From positions 434,001-498,000 of the forward strand of contig NZ_JAAOYX010000001.1 in the NCBI RefSeq assembly GCF_011759605.1: 64,000 bases of DNA, given 5' to 3'. The first letter of the stretch is position 1; every line of letters begins with the position of its first letter. This document shows, in pieces, positions 36,822 through 45,399 of the stretch. The notes beneath the pieces were generated by a model. The model worked only from the letters and a program-made list of their open reading frames with translations. It searched no databases and was not told where the DNA came from. The translations under genes and the position numbers were made by a program. Source of the DNA: Luteibacter sp. SG786. GTDB taxonomy: Bacteria; Pseudomonadota; Gammaproteobacteria; Xanthomonadales; Rhodanobacteraceae.

Positions 36822-38816
36822 TCAGAGCGAGCGCCCCATGCTCACCTGTGCCTGCTGCGTCCGTACCTCCTCCATGATCTGCGCCTGCCGCTGGTCGTGC
36901 TGCTGAATCTGCTCGATGGCCTGTTCGGGGTGAGGCGGCTCGCTATCCAGATCGATCTTCGCCGGCGTGGTCCGGACTCCCGTTCCCACGAATTCGATGG
37001 TCGACTTCTCCTCGTCCAGGCGGACTTCCGAGAGATTGTCGGCAGTGATCCGGTTTGCATGGCAGGCCACGGTGAATTGCATCAGGCGCTCTTCGGACGC
37101 CTGTGGCACGCAGCGTTCCAGTTCCTTATAGAGCCGGTGATCGGGGTTCTCCGGATGGCGGGGGTCGTGTGGGCCGAGAATCGCTGTCGTGGGAAGGTGT
37201 CCCGGTAGGGCGCGGGCTGACGGAGAGTCGAGGGACGCCTCCTGCGCCACGTCGTGCGCACGCGCCTGGTGTTGCTCGAAGTCATGCATGGCGGTCGACC
37301 ATTGGTCGGCGCTGCGTGCCATGGTCGTATGCATCGATGCGACCACCGGCACCTCGCTGCGTTTCTCCCCTCCACCGAAGGACGCTTCGATGGCCGCGAG
37401 CGTTTCGGCTTTCTCGCTCAGTTCGACGCGGTCGATACGGCGAAGGCCGTCCGCGCGAGCGGCGACAACGAGGGCGGCGCTGAGGTTGTCGCTGCGCTGG
37501 TCGGGCGTCCGGTTGACCTGCCGGTCGAGGTCGTACACATGCGCCTGTGCGTCTAGATACATGCGGTGGTCGGGGTGGCTCGGGTCGTCGAGCCGGATGA
37601 CGGGCACCACGGCCGGTGGTGGCGCCGGCGGTGTCGGTGCGGGAAGGGGCATCGCCGGCGCTTCGACGGTTCGCGTCACCTCGGCGGTATTCGACAGTTG
37701 GGGCGGCGCCTCGGGGGTCTGCGGGGTGACGCGCTGCCAGTCGAACCGGTTTGCCAGAGTGGGATCCACCGGCTCGGCATCGCGGCAGATATCGACGATC
37801 TTGCAGTTTGCCAACTCGTCGCGAAGGTTGCGCTGGCCGTCCTTGTCCATGCGTAACCCGAAGGCGGCGGTGACGCCGCCCGCCTGGAAGATGGTGAACT
37901 GCGCCGGATCGTCCGGTACCTTGCGATGCGTGAACAGCGGCCGGTCGGTCAGCGCGTTGAGGTAATCGGCCATGCCGTTGAAGGCCATCGCTTCGAGCCC
38001 CGTGTCGTCATTGCCGCCGCCGACGTTGGAATGACCGCCGGGGAGGGTGGCACTTAAGAAGCGGCCGTCGTCGGACCAGTCCGGATCGAGGATGGTCTGG
38101 TGCGGAAAGAGTTCGCGCTGCTCGTCGCGGGCGATCTGCGAGAAGCCCGACAGCACGGACTTCGGCAGGCGTGCATCGTAGTTCTTTGGAAGATTGGTGC
38201 CGACCGGATCGAACAGCCCGACGGCCTGGGCCACTTCGCCCGGCGGGACGAGCGTGGTCGGCGATTTCACGGTGAGGTTGCCGTGGGCGTCACGCCCGAA
38301 CTTCAAACCTTCCGGATGGACAATGCCGAACTGATCGATGAGACGCGCCAACCCAGGTACCAGGACGGCGCCCCGGCTGTAGCCGACTCCGACGACGCGA
38401 ATCTGCGCCTCCGGGTCCTGATCCTTCCATTGCTCCGCCGCCCTGGCGAGGTCCCGATAGACTTTCCGAATCTTGTCGTCCCAGGTGTAAGGGATGGCGC
38501 CGTCGATGGCGCGGGCGAGCGGATTCTTCTGCGTGCCGATGCCTTCGGCATAGCTAACGTCGATTCGATTGGTTGGCTTGAACGCCATTTTCTCCGCTTG
38601 CTTCTTCAACTCACCGACGTTCGTCAATACTTGATCGTGGTAGGCACTTTGCCCGGTGCCGTCGAACAGGGCGATGAACAGATATTCGTGCGGCCGGTCT
38701 CGATGTTGCAGCACCGGCACAGTCTGTTTCGCCTGCTGTTCGCGCATCCGATCGTACGCGTCCAGATCGCGCGCGCTGGCGGGGCGAGTCGTGCCGCCGG
38801 TAAGAAGTTGTCCCAT
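36822..38816 (-). CDS. Putative X-T4SS antibacterial lipase effector (DUF2235 + tandem XVIPCD)
   Basis: This is a 664-residue predicted toxin. N-terminal alpha/beta-hydrolase domain of DUF2235/Tle1 type: FDGTG at 51-55, nucleophile elbow GYSRG with Ser147, candidate Asp203 (LFDPVG) and His262 (PGGHSNVGGG). A Pro-rich linker (about 384-405) follows. Then a XVIPCD-like domain at about 409-512 (DDPSHPDHRMYLDAQAHVYDLD...GLRRIDRVELSEK) and a second at about 550-657 (DPRHPENPDHRLYKELERCV...ADNLSEVRL), the latter ending in a Gln-rich tail. XVIPCDs bind VirD4 in Xanthomonadales T4SSs that kill rival bacteria. The phospholipase activity is inferred from fold. Its neighbours are a lipoprotein (likely immunity) and virD4. 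Confidence 0.85.
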   Translation of the reverse strand: MGQLLTGGTTRPASARDLDAYDRMREQQAKQTVPVLQHRDRPHEYLFIALFDGTGQSAYHDQVLTNVGELKKQAEKMAFKPTNRIDVSYAEGIGTQKNPLARAIDGAIPYTWDDKIRKVYRDLARAAEQWKDQDPEAQIRVVGVGYSRGAVLVPGLARLIDQFGIVHPEGLKFGRDAHGNLTVKSPTTLVPPGEVAQAVGLFDPVGTNLPKNYDARLPKSVLSGFSQIARDEQRELFPHQTILDPDWSDDGRFLSATLPGGHSNVGGGNDDTGLEAMAFNGMADYLNALTDRPLFTHRKVPDDPAQFTIFQAGGVTAAFGLRMDKDGQRNLRDELANCKIVDICRDAEPVDPTLANRFDWQRVTPQTPEAPPQLSNTAEVTRTVEAPAMPLPAPTPPAPPPAVVPVIRLDDPSHPDHRMYLDAQAHVYDLDRQVNRTPDQRSDNLSAALVVAARADGLRRIDRVELSEKAETLAAIEASFGGGEKRSEVPVVASMHTTMARSADQWSTAMHDFEQHQARAHDVAQEASLDSPSARALPGHLPTTAILGPHDPRHPENPDHRLYKELERCVPQASEERLMQFTVACHANRITADNLSEVRLDEEKSTIEFVGTGVRTTPAKIDLDSEPPHPEQAIEQIQQHDQRQAQIMEEVRTQQAQVSMGRSL

Positions 38817-38836
38817 GGGGTCACGCTCCGTGTGTT

Positions 38837-39658
38837 TCAGTACTTGTAGGTCTTGGCGAGGATCAGTTCATCGCGTGAATTGCTATAGGGATTGCCCGGG
38901 ATCTGGAAATGCTTCGTCGGGATATAGGTGCGCATGTAGACCCGAATCGTCCGGTCGTTGATTTCCAGTAGGATCTGTGGGTCGACAGTGAGTTCGCCAT
39001 CGGGAAGGTCGAGTACCTCTTCCCTGGGGACATTGTGCCTGGCAATTTCGTCGCGAAAGATGGCGCCAATATCGATATGAGCTTGATGCTCGGTGCCGTC
39101 CATGGAACGCCAGGTCACTTCCGCCGGTTCGGGGAAATTGGCGATACCGACGTGTCCGCCAAGCATGTGATCGAGATACTTCGGACCGTACTCGGAAGAC
39201 GGAGCCATTGGTTCGTCGAAGCCTGCCCACGCACCGGCATACCAGACTTTACACGTCTGCGTGCTGTAACAGGCCACCCTGAAGGAATGGTCCTTGAACT
39301 TCAACGGCCATTTGGGCGGTAGAAGGTTGAGTTCGGCACGCACCGCAGGATCGATATGGCGCTCTTCTCGTAGCGTCGGCGCAGACGACGCACAAGCGGT
39401 GACGCTGGAAGAGCCTACGGCGACCAGCGCCGCCATGACAAATTCGCGAGGTTTCATGTCTTCCCGTTCCTTCTCGGGTTTCTGTTGAGATGCAGGGCGT
39501 GGCGGTGGTCCCAACTCGCGCCGCACCTGCTCGTTGATGATCGCCACGTCGTGCAATAGCTGCATGTCGTGCAGCGGGTCGCTTATCGCGGGCTTGTGGA
39601 CAGGGATGAGCGATGAAGGGCGCGCGCCTTCCTCGCCAAAATCGTCTTCCGTTGGCAT
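38837..39658 (-). CDS. Putative immunity lipoprotein for the lipase effector (two possible starts)
   Basis: The 273-codon frame has two credible starts. From 39658 (GGAG with good spacing before the ATG) it makes a charged, Pro-rich N-terminal region of 67 residues with no family I know. From the internal ATG at 39457 (Met68) it makes a 206-residue protein starting with a signal peptide and lipobox VTAC. The mature part (DPAVRAELNLLPPKWPLKFKDHSFRVACYSTQTCKVWYAGAW...) has no recognised domain. Position directly upstream of the effector on the same strand, together with lipidation, fits the periplasmic immunity proteins (Tfi) paired with X-T4SS effectors. The immunity function is inference. Confidence 0.7.
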   Translation of the reverse strand: MPTEDDFGEEGARPSSLIPVHKPAISDPLHDMQLLHDVAIINEQVRRELGPPPRPASQQKPEKEREDMKPREFVMAALVAVGSSSVTACASSAPTLREERHIDPAVRAELNLLPPKWPLKFKDHSFRVACYSTQTCKVWYAGAWAGFDEPMAPSSEYGPKYLDHMLGGHVGIANFPEPAEVTWRSMDGTEHQAHIDIGAIFRDEIARHNVPREEVLDLPDGELTVDPQILLEINDRTIRVYMRTYIPTKHFQIPGNPYSNSRDELILAKTYKY

Positions 39659-39682
39659 GGTTTCTCCATTGAGTGGATCGGA

Positions 39683-41509
39683 TCAGCAAGTCGCGAGTGA
39701 GCGCGGGCGTCTCTTCAGCTTCGCGATGCATCCTGACGCTGCGATTGCCACCTTGACTTCGGTTTGCGCCAGATGGGTAGCCCTCGCTGCGCATGGCACC
39801 TCCACCGCCGGCAGACCGGCCAATGCCTTGAACCTCTTGTCCTTGAAGAACCAGTTCTTCCGCGCGCGGATCGGCTTGCAACCCTCGTAGAAGACCAGTT
39901 CCTCGTCGGCGGGCAGTTCCTTGATTTCCTGCGGCAGCAGCAGTGCGCGACGTTCCTCGACATGGCTGGTAGAGATCTGCCGACCACTACCGCCGTGGCT
40001 GGTGCTGCGTTGCTTCTTCCGTACGGTGCGGTAGCCAAGCATCTCGCTGTAGGCGTTCGCATCGGTCTGTTCGCGCGGCGCGAACACGATCTGCGCACCG
40101 TGGTTGGTGATGAAGTTCTGTGCGTCGTTCTCCCCGTACGTGCCGCTCAGCTGGGCGCGGCTCTGCACGATGCACAGGTCGCGCACGCCGTAGCTGGCCG
40201 CGATGGAGATGCGCTTGGCCCAGACGTCCACCCGGCCCATCGCCGTGAACTCGTCCATGAGCATCAGCATCTGGTACTTCAGATCGGGCTCTTCACCCAG
40301 TTGCTTGTCCAGGTTGTTGCCGATCACCGTGCTGAAGAAGATGTTCAGCAGCTTGCTGCTTTCGTCCAGCTTGTTCGTGGGGATGTTCACGTAAAGCGTG
40401 GTGGGTGCCTTGCGCAGGCTGCGGATGTCGAAGTCCGTGGCATTGGTCGCCGCCGCGAGGATCGGGCTGAGAAACTGCTGCAGGGGCGCCTGCATCGCGG
40501 CGATCACCGAGGAGAAGGTTTCCTCCGCAAGGCCGGCGAGGTTGGCGAATACCGTGCGGGTCTGGGGGCTGAGGTGACGCGATGTGCTGTCCCTCAGAAG
40601 GTTGTTCAACATGTCCCGGCCCGTTTCGCCGTCGCTGCCGCTGGAGAAGCGCAGGATGCGCTCGAAGCTGGGGAAGTCGTCCAGGATGTTCACCAGGGAT
40701 GGATGAGCGCCGGCGCCGCCCAGGTGCTTGCCATCCCAGGCCTCGAACATGCACGAGGCGAAAGCGGTGAAGGCCGCCCGGGCTTGCGTGATCCAGAAGG
40801 GATCGGTCCCGGGCTGGTCCGGATAGAGGATGGCCGCGATGGTCTGCAATTCGCCGATCCGCTTTGCCGGGGCCATGCCGGCCAGCAAGGTCATGGGATT
40901 GAAGCGATGCGTATGGCCGTGCTCGTCGTACGGCGCCCAGACCAGGACATCCTGGCCCATGGCCCTGCGTTGTCCGCTGGTGGCCTTGTGCAGCTCGCCC
41001 TTCAGATCGAGCACAACGATCGAATGTTGGTAAGTCAGCAGCACCGGGATCGCGAGGCTGGTGGTTTTGCCGGAACGGGTGGGGCTGATGGTGATGACGT
41101 GCTGGGCGCCGCCGAGCCAGAGGTACCGGCCTTTGTATTTGCCGATCAGGATGCTCTCCGGTTTGCGCTTCAGAAGCCCTGCTTTCCGCACGTCGGCCAG
41201 TGTGGCGAAGCGAGCGTCACCATGTGTCGGTTCCGCGCTGGACCTGTGTTTGATCAATTTGGCCCATGCCGCGAAGCAGGCAAGGAAAGGCGGCACGCTA
41301 CCCGCGGCGATCCCGAGTTTGATGCGCCATGCGTAGGGCGCTACGCGCGGCTGGTCGAGCGCGCGGTAATACCGCCATGCGTTGTCCCAGCGAAGGGCCT
41401 GATCGTCGAGTCCGAGGAACAGGTTGATGGCATAGGCCGAGCCGTATGCCGCAGCGGCGGTGGCGGCGAGCGGAGCAATGACGGCGGCGATCGCCTTCCA
41501 TGAGCGCAT
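39683..41509 (-). CDS. virD4: Type IV secretion coupling ATPase VirD4
   Basis: This is a 608-residue T4SS coupling protein (TraG/VirD4 family) that recruits effectors to the secretion channel. N-terminal membrane segments are at about 10-31 and 63-83. Walker A is SPTRSGKTT (142-150), followed by LDLKGELHKATSGQRR; Walker B is LMLMDEFTAMGR, and the family motif QSRAQLSGTYGEND follows it. The all-alpha domain between is the part that binds XVIPCD in X. citri VirD4. The C-terminus ends in a basic tail. It is likely cotranscribed with the two genes downstream (gaps of 24 and 20 bases). The other virB genes are not in this window. Confidence 0.94.
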   Translation of the reverse strand: MRSWKAIAAVIAPLAATAAAAYGSAYAINLFLGLDDQALRWDNAWRYYRALDQPRVAPYAWRIKLGIAAGSVPPFLACFAAWAKLIKHRSSAEPTHGDARFATLADVRKAGLLKRKPESILIGKYKGRYLWLGGAQHVITISPTRSGKTTSLAIPVLLTYQHSIVVLDLKGELHKATSGQRRAMGQDVLVWAPYDEHGHTHRFNPMTLLAGMAPAKRIGELQTIAAILYPDQPGTDPFWITQARAAFTAFASCMFEAWDGKHLGGAGAHPSLVNILDDFPSFERILRFSSGSDGETGRDMLNNLLRDSTSRHLSPQTRTVFANLAGLAEETFSSVIAAMQAPLQQFLSPILAAATNATDFDIRSLRKAPTTLYVNIPTNKLDESSKLLNIFFSTVIGNNLDKQLGEEPDLKYQMLMLMDEFTAMGRVDVWAKRISIAASYGVRDLCIVQSRAQLSGTYGENDAQNFITNHGAQIVFAPREQTDANAYSEMLGYRTVRKKQRSTSHGGSGRQISTSHVEERRALLLPQEIKELPADEELVFYEGCKPIRARKNWFFKDKRFKALAGLPAVEVPCAARATHLAQTEVKVAIAASGCIAKLKRRPRSLATC

Positions 41510-41679
41510 GAGCAGGTTCCTTGCGTTGTACGCAGGGGATGCTCAAATAAGTGGGACGTCGTGGCAATAATCGGTTGCTGACATACGCTGTAGGCCGCGC
41601 TATGCCTGGCTTTCGTCGATCGCCTGCGACCAGTGCGGTTCGTCCGGCGCTTCAGATGTTTCGAAAGCTGCGCCTTTCC
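41510..41679. other. Gap between ispA and virD4; nothing recognised
   Basis: These 170 bases separate the 3' end of ispA from the start of virD4. They should contain the virD4 promoter (minus strand) and the ispA terminator, but I see no convincing hexamer pair or hairpin. Locally the stretch is more AT-rich than the neighbours (41540-41600). Confidence 0.4.
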
Positions 41680-42582
41680 TCAGTGCCCGCGTCGCGCGGA
41701 ATACCGCGCCAGTTCGGCGAGCCACTCGCCTCGTTCGCCGAGCGGCCCGATGGCATCCAGGGCTTCGTCGACCAGCGTGGCCAGACGTTCGCGCGATGCA
41801 TCCAGACCGAGGATGGAAGGAAAGGTGGGTTTGTCGGCGGCGGCATCCTTGCCGGCGGTCTTGCCGATCACCGCGGATTCGCCCTCGACATCGAGGATGT
41901 CGTCGCGAACCTGGAACGCGAGGCCCACGGCATGTGCGTAGCGGTCGAGTCGATCGAGCATCGTTTCGTCACGGCAGCCCGCGGCCAGCGCGCCAAGACG
42001 GACGGACGCGCGAATGAGCGCGCCTGTCTTGTAGGCGTGCATGCGCTCCAGTTCGTCCAGCGAAAGTTTCCGGCCGACACCGGCGAGGTCGAAGGCCTGG
42101 CCGCCGGCCATGCCTTCGGCGCCGCAGGCAGCGCCCAACGCGCGCAGCATGGCGATGCGCTGGCGCGGATCGTCGTCGCCGGGCGCGCTGGCCAGGATCT
42201 CGAAGGCGAGCGCCTGCAGCGCGTCGCCGGCGAGGATCGCCATGGCTTCGCCGAACACGATGTGGCAGGTGGGCCTGCCACGACGCAGCGCATCGTCGTC
42301 CATCGCGGGCAGATCGTCGTGCACCAGCGAGTAGGCATGGATGATTTCCACGGCACATGCGGGCGCATCGAGGATGGGCCCGTCGCAGCCGAGCGCGTGG
42401 CCGGCGGCGTAGACGAACAGCGGGCGCAGGCGTTTGCCGCCACCCAGCACGGCGTAACGCATGGCGCGGTGCAGGTCCGCGGGCGGCAGCTGTTCGCCGG
42501 GGAGGACACGCGCAAGCGCGTCGTCCGCCCGGCCGACCAGCGCCTTGAGCGGCGCCGGCAGGTCAGTCGATGCGGGAGTCAA
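41680..42582 (-). CDS. ispA: Farnesyl diphosphate synthase (polyprenyl synthetase)
   Basis: This is a 300-residue head-to-tail prenyltransferase that makes FPP from DMAPP/GPP and IPP. The first aspartate-rich motif is DDLPAMDDD preceded by SLVH, with GGGKRLRP upstream for IPP binding. The second motif is DDILDVEG. The length and the residues before FARM fit short-chain bacterial FPP synthases. The start (TTG at 42582) overlaps xseB by 20 bases. The usual third partner dxs is absent here because the virD4 module lies immediately downstream. Confidence 0.94.
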   Translation of the reverse strand: MTPASTDLPAPLKALVGRADDALARVLPGEQLPPADLHRAMRYAVLGGGKRLRPLFVYAAGHALGCDGPILDAPACAVEIIHAYSLVHDDLPAMDDDALRRGRPTCHIVFGEAMAILAGDALQALAFEILASAPGDDDPRQRIAMLRALGAACGAEGMAGGQAFDLAGVGRKLSLDELERMHAYKTGALIRASVRLGALAAGCRDETMLDRLDRYAHAVGLAFQVRDDILDVEGESAVIGKTAGKDAAADKPTFPSILGLDASRERLATLVDEALDAIGPLGERGEWLAELARYSARRGH

Positions 42583-42823
42583 AGGGTTCGGCGGTATCGG
42601 GGGCTTCGGGGTCGAGCAGCAGGCGCACGCGTAATTCCGCTTGCTCCAGTGCCGTTTGGCAATGCCGGTAGAGGCCGATGCCGCGTTCGAACGATTTCAA
42701 GGACTCGTCGAGACTGAGATCCCCGCCTTCCATCCGCGTGACCAGTTGTTCGAGTTCGTCCAGCGAATGCTCGAATTCGGCGATCGACGACGCGGGCGCG
42801 GGGGTGTCTGGGGCTTTCGGCAT
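42563..42823 (-). CDS. xseB: Exodeoxyribonuclease VII small subunit
   Basis: This is an 86-residue small subunit of ExoVII; several copies decorate each XseA. Core: [54 protein letters not shown]. It has a Pro-rich N-terminus and an acidic C-terminal tail. It overlaps ispA, the conserved xseB-ispA arrangement. Confidence 0.95.
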   Translation of the reverse strand: MPKAPDTPAPASSIAEFEHSLDELEQLVTRMEGGDLSLDESLKSFERGIGLYRHCQTALEQAELRVRLLLDPEAPDTAEPFDSRID

Positions 42824-42855
42824 GGCCGCAAAACTAGCTCAGGCGGGCGTTTCAA

Positions 42856-44145
42856 TCAATCGTCAAGGTGCCACACCGGTGCGCCGCCGACGGCATCGAA
42901 CAGGATTTTTCCTTCCTCGCTCAGCCATTTGTCGGCCACGGCGACGAGGCGGCCGCCGGCTTCGACGAGGGGGATGCGCGGGCGTTCCCAGGGCGGCACC
43001 GCAGCTTGCTGGAACAGGTCGCGCAGTTCCCGGGTGTGACGGTCGCCATGCGGACGCAGGGCTTCGCCGCCCTGGCGGTAGCGCACGGTCACGGGGGCTT
43101 GCAGGCGCCCGCCGGAGAGGGCGAGCGTGCCACCGCCGGGAAGCGCCAGCGGCTCCCCCGACCATGGCGCCGACCAGCCTTCGTCGAAGCCGCCGCGTCG
43201 CCGCATGGCCCACATGCGACCCCGCCACACGCGGACCTCGGTGTCCGCCCATCCGACGAGCGGCAGGCGTTCCGCCGCGGCCTCGCGGACCTGGCGCTCG
43301 AGCGCTTCACGCTGTGCGGTGGTCGGGGCGGACAGGCCCGCGGCATGCAGCCAGTGGTCGAGGAGCGGGGAGCGCCATGCAGGCGGCAGCGCCAGCCAGC
43401 CGGTGGCATCCAGTGTGCCGCGGTCGTCGCCAAGCCGGTCGAGGGCGCCCAGCCAACCGTCGCGCAGGGTTTCCGCGGCCTCGCCGCAGAGCCGGGCGCT
43501 GTGCGCGATGCTGGTGGCCGCCTGCGGCCACTGTTCCAGGAGCGCAGGCAGTATCGTTCCACGCAGATAAGCGCGCGCGATGCGCGGGTCGTCGTTGGAG
43601 GGATCGTGCACCGTGTCGAGAGCGAAACCGGCGACATGGTCGAGCAGCGCAGTGCGAGGCAGTTCGAGCAGGGGGCGCCACAACAGGCCCGCGCCGAACG
43701 GGCGGCAGGGACGCATGCCGGCAAGCCCTTCGGGGCCGGCACCACGCAGCAGTTTCAGCAGAACGGTTTCCACCTGATCGTCGCGATGATGCGCGAGGAC
43801 CAGTCGCTCCCCGGGTTTCAACGCAGCGGCGAAGGCCGCGAGGCGGGCGCGACGTGCCGCGGCCTCGACACCTTCGCCGCGGGTGAGATCGACCGTGACG
43901 CGAATCGCTTCGAAAGGCACGTCCAGCGATTCGCAGAAGCGACGGCAATGCAGCGCCCAGACGCCGCTCTCGGCGTGCAGGCCGTGATCCACGTGCAGGG
44001 CACGCAGCGCGGGACGCGGCGTGCGCATGGCGAGGGCGTGCAGGAGTGCCGTGGAATCGGGGCCGCCGCTGTAGGCAACAAGCAGCGAAGTCTCGCCGAC
44101 CTCTTCCAGCGCACGGCCGAGGTGTGCGGAAAGATCCGGCGTCAT
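42856..44145 (-). CDS. tilS: tRNA(Ile)-lysidine synthase
   Basis: This is a 429-residue enzyme that modifies C34 of tRNA-Ile(CAU) to lysidine, switching it to read AUA. The N-type ATP pyrophosphatase PP-loop SGGPDST lies near residues 25-31, followed by LHVDHGLHAESGVWALHCRRFCESLDVPFE and AHHRDDQVETVLLKLLRGAGPEGLAGM. The TilS substrate-binding and C-terminal domains follow (RYRQGGEALRPHGDRHTRELRDLFQQAAVPPWERPRIPLV). The start overlaps the NYN gene stop by 4 bp. Confidence 0.96.
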   Translation of the reverse strand: MTPDLSAHLGRALEEVGETSLLVAYSGGPDSTALLHALAMRTPRPALRALHVDHGLHAESGVWALHCRRFCESLDVPFEAIRVTVDLTRGEGVEAAARRARLAAFAAALKPGERLVLAHHRDDQVETVLLKLLRGAGPEGLAGMRPCRPFGAGLLWRPLLELPRTALLDHVAGFALDTVHDPSNDDPRIARAYLRGTILPALLEQWPQAATSIAHSARLCGEAAETLRDGWLGALDRLGDDRGTLDATGWLALPPAWRSPLLDHWLHAAGLSAPTTAQREALERQVREAAAERLPLVGWADTEVRVWRGRMWAMRRRGGFDEGWSAPWSGEPLALPGGGTLALSGGRLQAPVTVRYRQGGEALRPHGDRHTRELRDLFQQAAVPPWERPRIPLVEAGGRLVAVADKWLSEEGKILFDAVGGAPVWHLDD

Positions 44146-44885
44146 TTGTTCCGCGGCTTGTTGCGCACGTACGGGTGCTTTGCATTGCCGATCTGGCGCT
44201 CCTCGATATCGAAGAGACCGATGGCGTTGACGAGCCCGCTGAACTTCGAATACCCATAATCGCGGGCATCGAAATCGGGCGAGCGCTTGTTGACGATGCT
44301 GCCCACGGCTCCGAGCGACGCCCAGCCGTTTTCGTCGGACGCGGCATCGACAGCGTTGCGCAGAAGGTTCGTGAGCTTCGTGTCGCTGCGCAATTCGTTC
44401 GGAGACTTCTTCGCCTTCGGCTCTGCAGGTTCGCTTTCGACGGTGCCGACCAGGCGGTCGGTGTAGATGAACTTGTCGCAGGCCGAAACGAAAGGCAGCG
44501 GCGTCTTGCGTTCGCCGAAGCCGTAAACGATGAGGCCCGCTTCGCGGATGCGCGAGGCGAGCCGGGTGAAGTCGCTGTCGCTGGACACGATGCAGAAGCC
44601 GTCGAACCGGTTGGCGTAAAGCAGATCCATCGCGTCGATGATCATCGCCGAGTCGGTGGCGTTCTTGCCGCTGGTATAGGCGAACTGTTGGATCGGCTGG
44701 ATGGAGTGGTCGAGTAACGCCGTTTTCCAGCCCCCGAGATTGGGGCCGGTCCAGTCGCCGTAGATCCGCTTCACGTGCGCGGTGCCGTACTTCGCGACTT
44801 CCGCGAGAAGACCGTCGACGATGGCGGGCCGGGCGTTGTCGGCATCGATCAGCACGGCGAGCTTGGCGGTGTTGTCGTTGGCCAT
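44142..44885 (-). CDS. NYN-domain protein with C-terminal OST-HTH/LOTUS
   Basis: This is a 247-residue protein of the LabA/DUF88 type. The N-terminal NYN (PIN-like nuclease) domain is at about 8-145, with acidic residues at VLIDADN (Asp14, Asp16), KNATDSAMIIDAMDLL and VSSDSDFTRLASRIREAG. A Lys/Glu/Pro linker follows, then a LOTUS/OST-HTH RNA-binding domain (about 165-240: LRSDTKLTNLLRNAVDAASDENGWASLGAVGSIVNKRSPDFDARDYGYSKFSGLVNAI). The combination suggests an RNA-targeting nuclease. It is coupled to tilS by an ATGA overlap, an arrangement that hints at a tRNA-related role (inference). Confidence 0.88.
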   Translation of the reverse strand: MANDNTAKLAVLIDADNARPAIVDGLLAEVAKYGTAHVKRIYGDWTGPNLGGWKTALLDHSIQPIQQFAYTSGKNATDSAMIIDAMDLLYANRFDGFCIVSSDSDFTRLASRIREAGLIVYGFGERKTPLPFVSACDKFIYTDRLVGTVESEPAEPKAKKSPNELRSDTKLTNLLRNAVDAASDENGWASLGAVGSIVNKRSPDFDARDYGYSKFSGLVNAIGLFDIEERQIGNAKHPYVRNKPRNK

Positions 44886-45012
44886 CGTGGAACTCCGGAG
44901 GCGGCGGATGTCCGATGGTACGCGCTTCGCCTCGGGTTGTACGAAGCCGATGTTATGGTGAGGGTTTGCAGGTAGAGCGAGGCGCTGGGTTCCTGCCTGC
45001 GCAGGAACGACG

Positions 45013-45396
45013 TCAGGGAGTGTTGAAATTCAGCTCGATCGCGATGCCGGCGGGGTCCCTCGTGAACAACTGGGTCTCGCCTGAGCCGGGCACGTGTTCG
45101 ACCTGGTAGGGGACGCCGTGGGCGTCGAGCCGCGCCATGGTGTCTTTGAGGTCGGTGGCGGCGAAGGCGAAGTGATCCAGCCAGCCCGTGCGCGCGGGTG
45201 TGTCGTCGTCCATCGACGGATCGATGGTGAGGTGCATCACGTCGAGGGGGCCGGCATAGAGCCAATAGCCGCGCGAGCGGAACGGTGGGCGCCGGCCCTC
45301 CACGAGGCCCAGGATACCCGCATGGAAATGGCGCACGCGCTCGATCATGGCCTCCGACGCGCGTACGTTGACATGCGCAAGACCCGTGATCGGCAT
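45013..45396 (-). CDS. VOC-superfamily (glyoxalase-like) protein
   Basis: This is a 127-residue vicinal-oxygen-chelate protein with two beta-alpha-beta-beta-beta modules. Likely metal ligands are His8 (LAHVNVRA), the His in LDVMHLTI and/or LDHFAFAA, and the Glu near the end (IAIELNFN). A single-subunit glyoxalase-fold dimer is expected; the reaction is unknown. It ends the run downstream of accA, 3 bases after the accA stop on the same strand. Confidence 0.85.
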   Translation of the reverse strand: MPITGLAHVNVRASEAMIERVRHFHAGILGLVEGRRPPFRSRGYWLYAGPLDVMHLTIDPSMDDDTPARTGWLDHFAFAATDLKDTMARLDAHGVPYQVEHVPGSGETQLFTRDPAGIAIELNFNTP

Positions 45397-45399
45397 GGT

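Noticed and set aside
36822-38816. Reading the DUF2235 lipase as a type VI secretion (Tle1) effector
   Set aside because: No VgrG, PAAR, Hcp or T6SS adaptor is near; the C-terminal XVIPCD-type segments and the adjacent virD4 point to type IV secretion instead.
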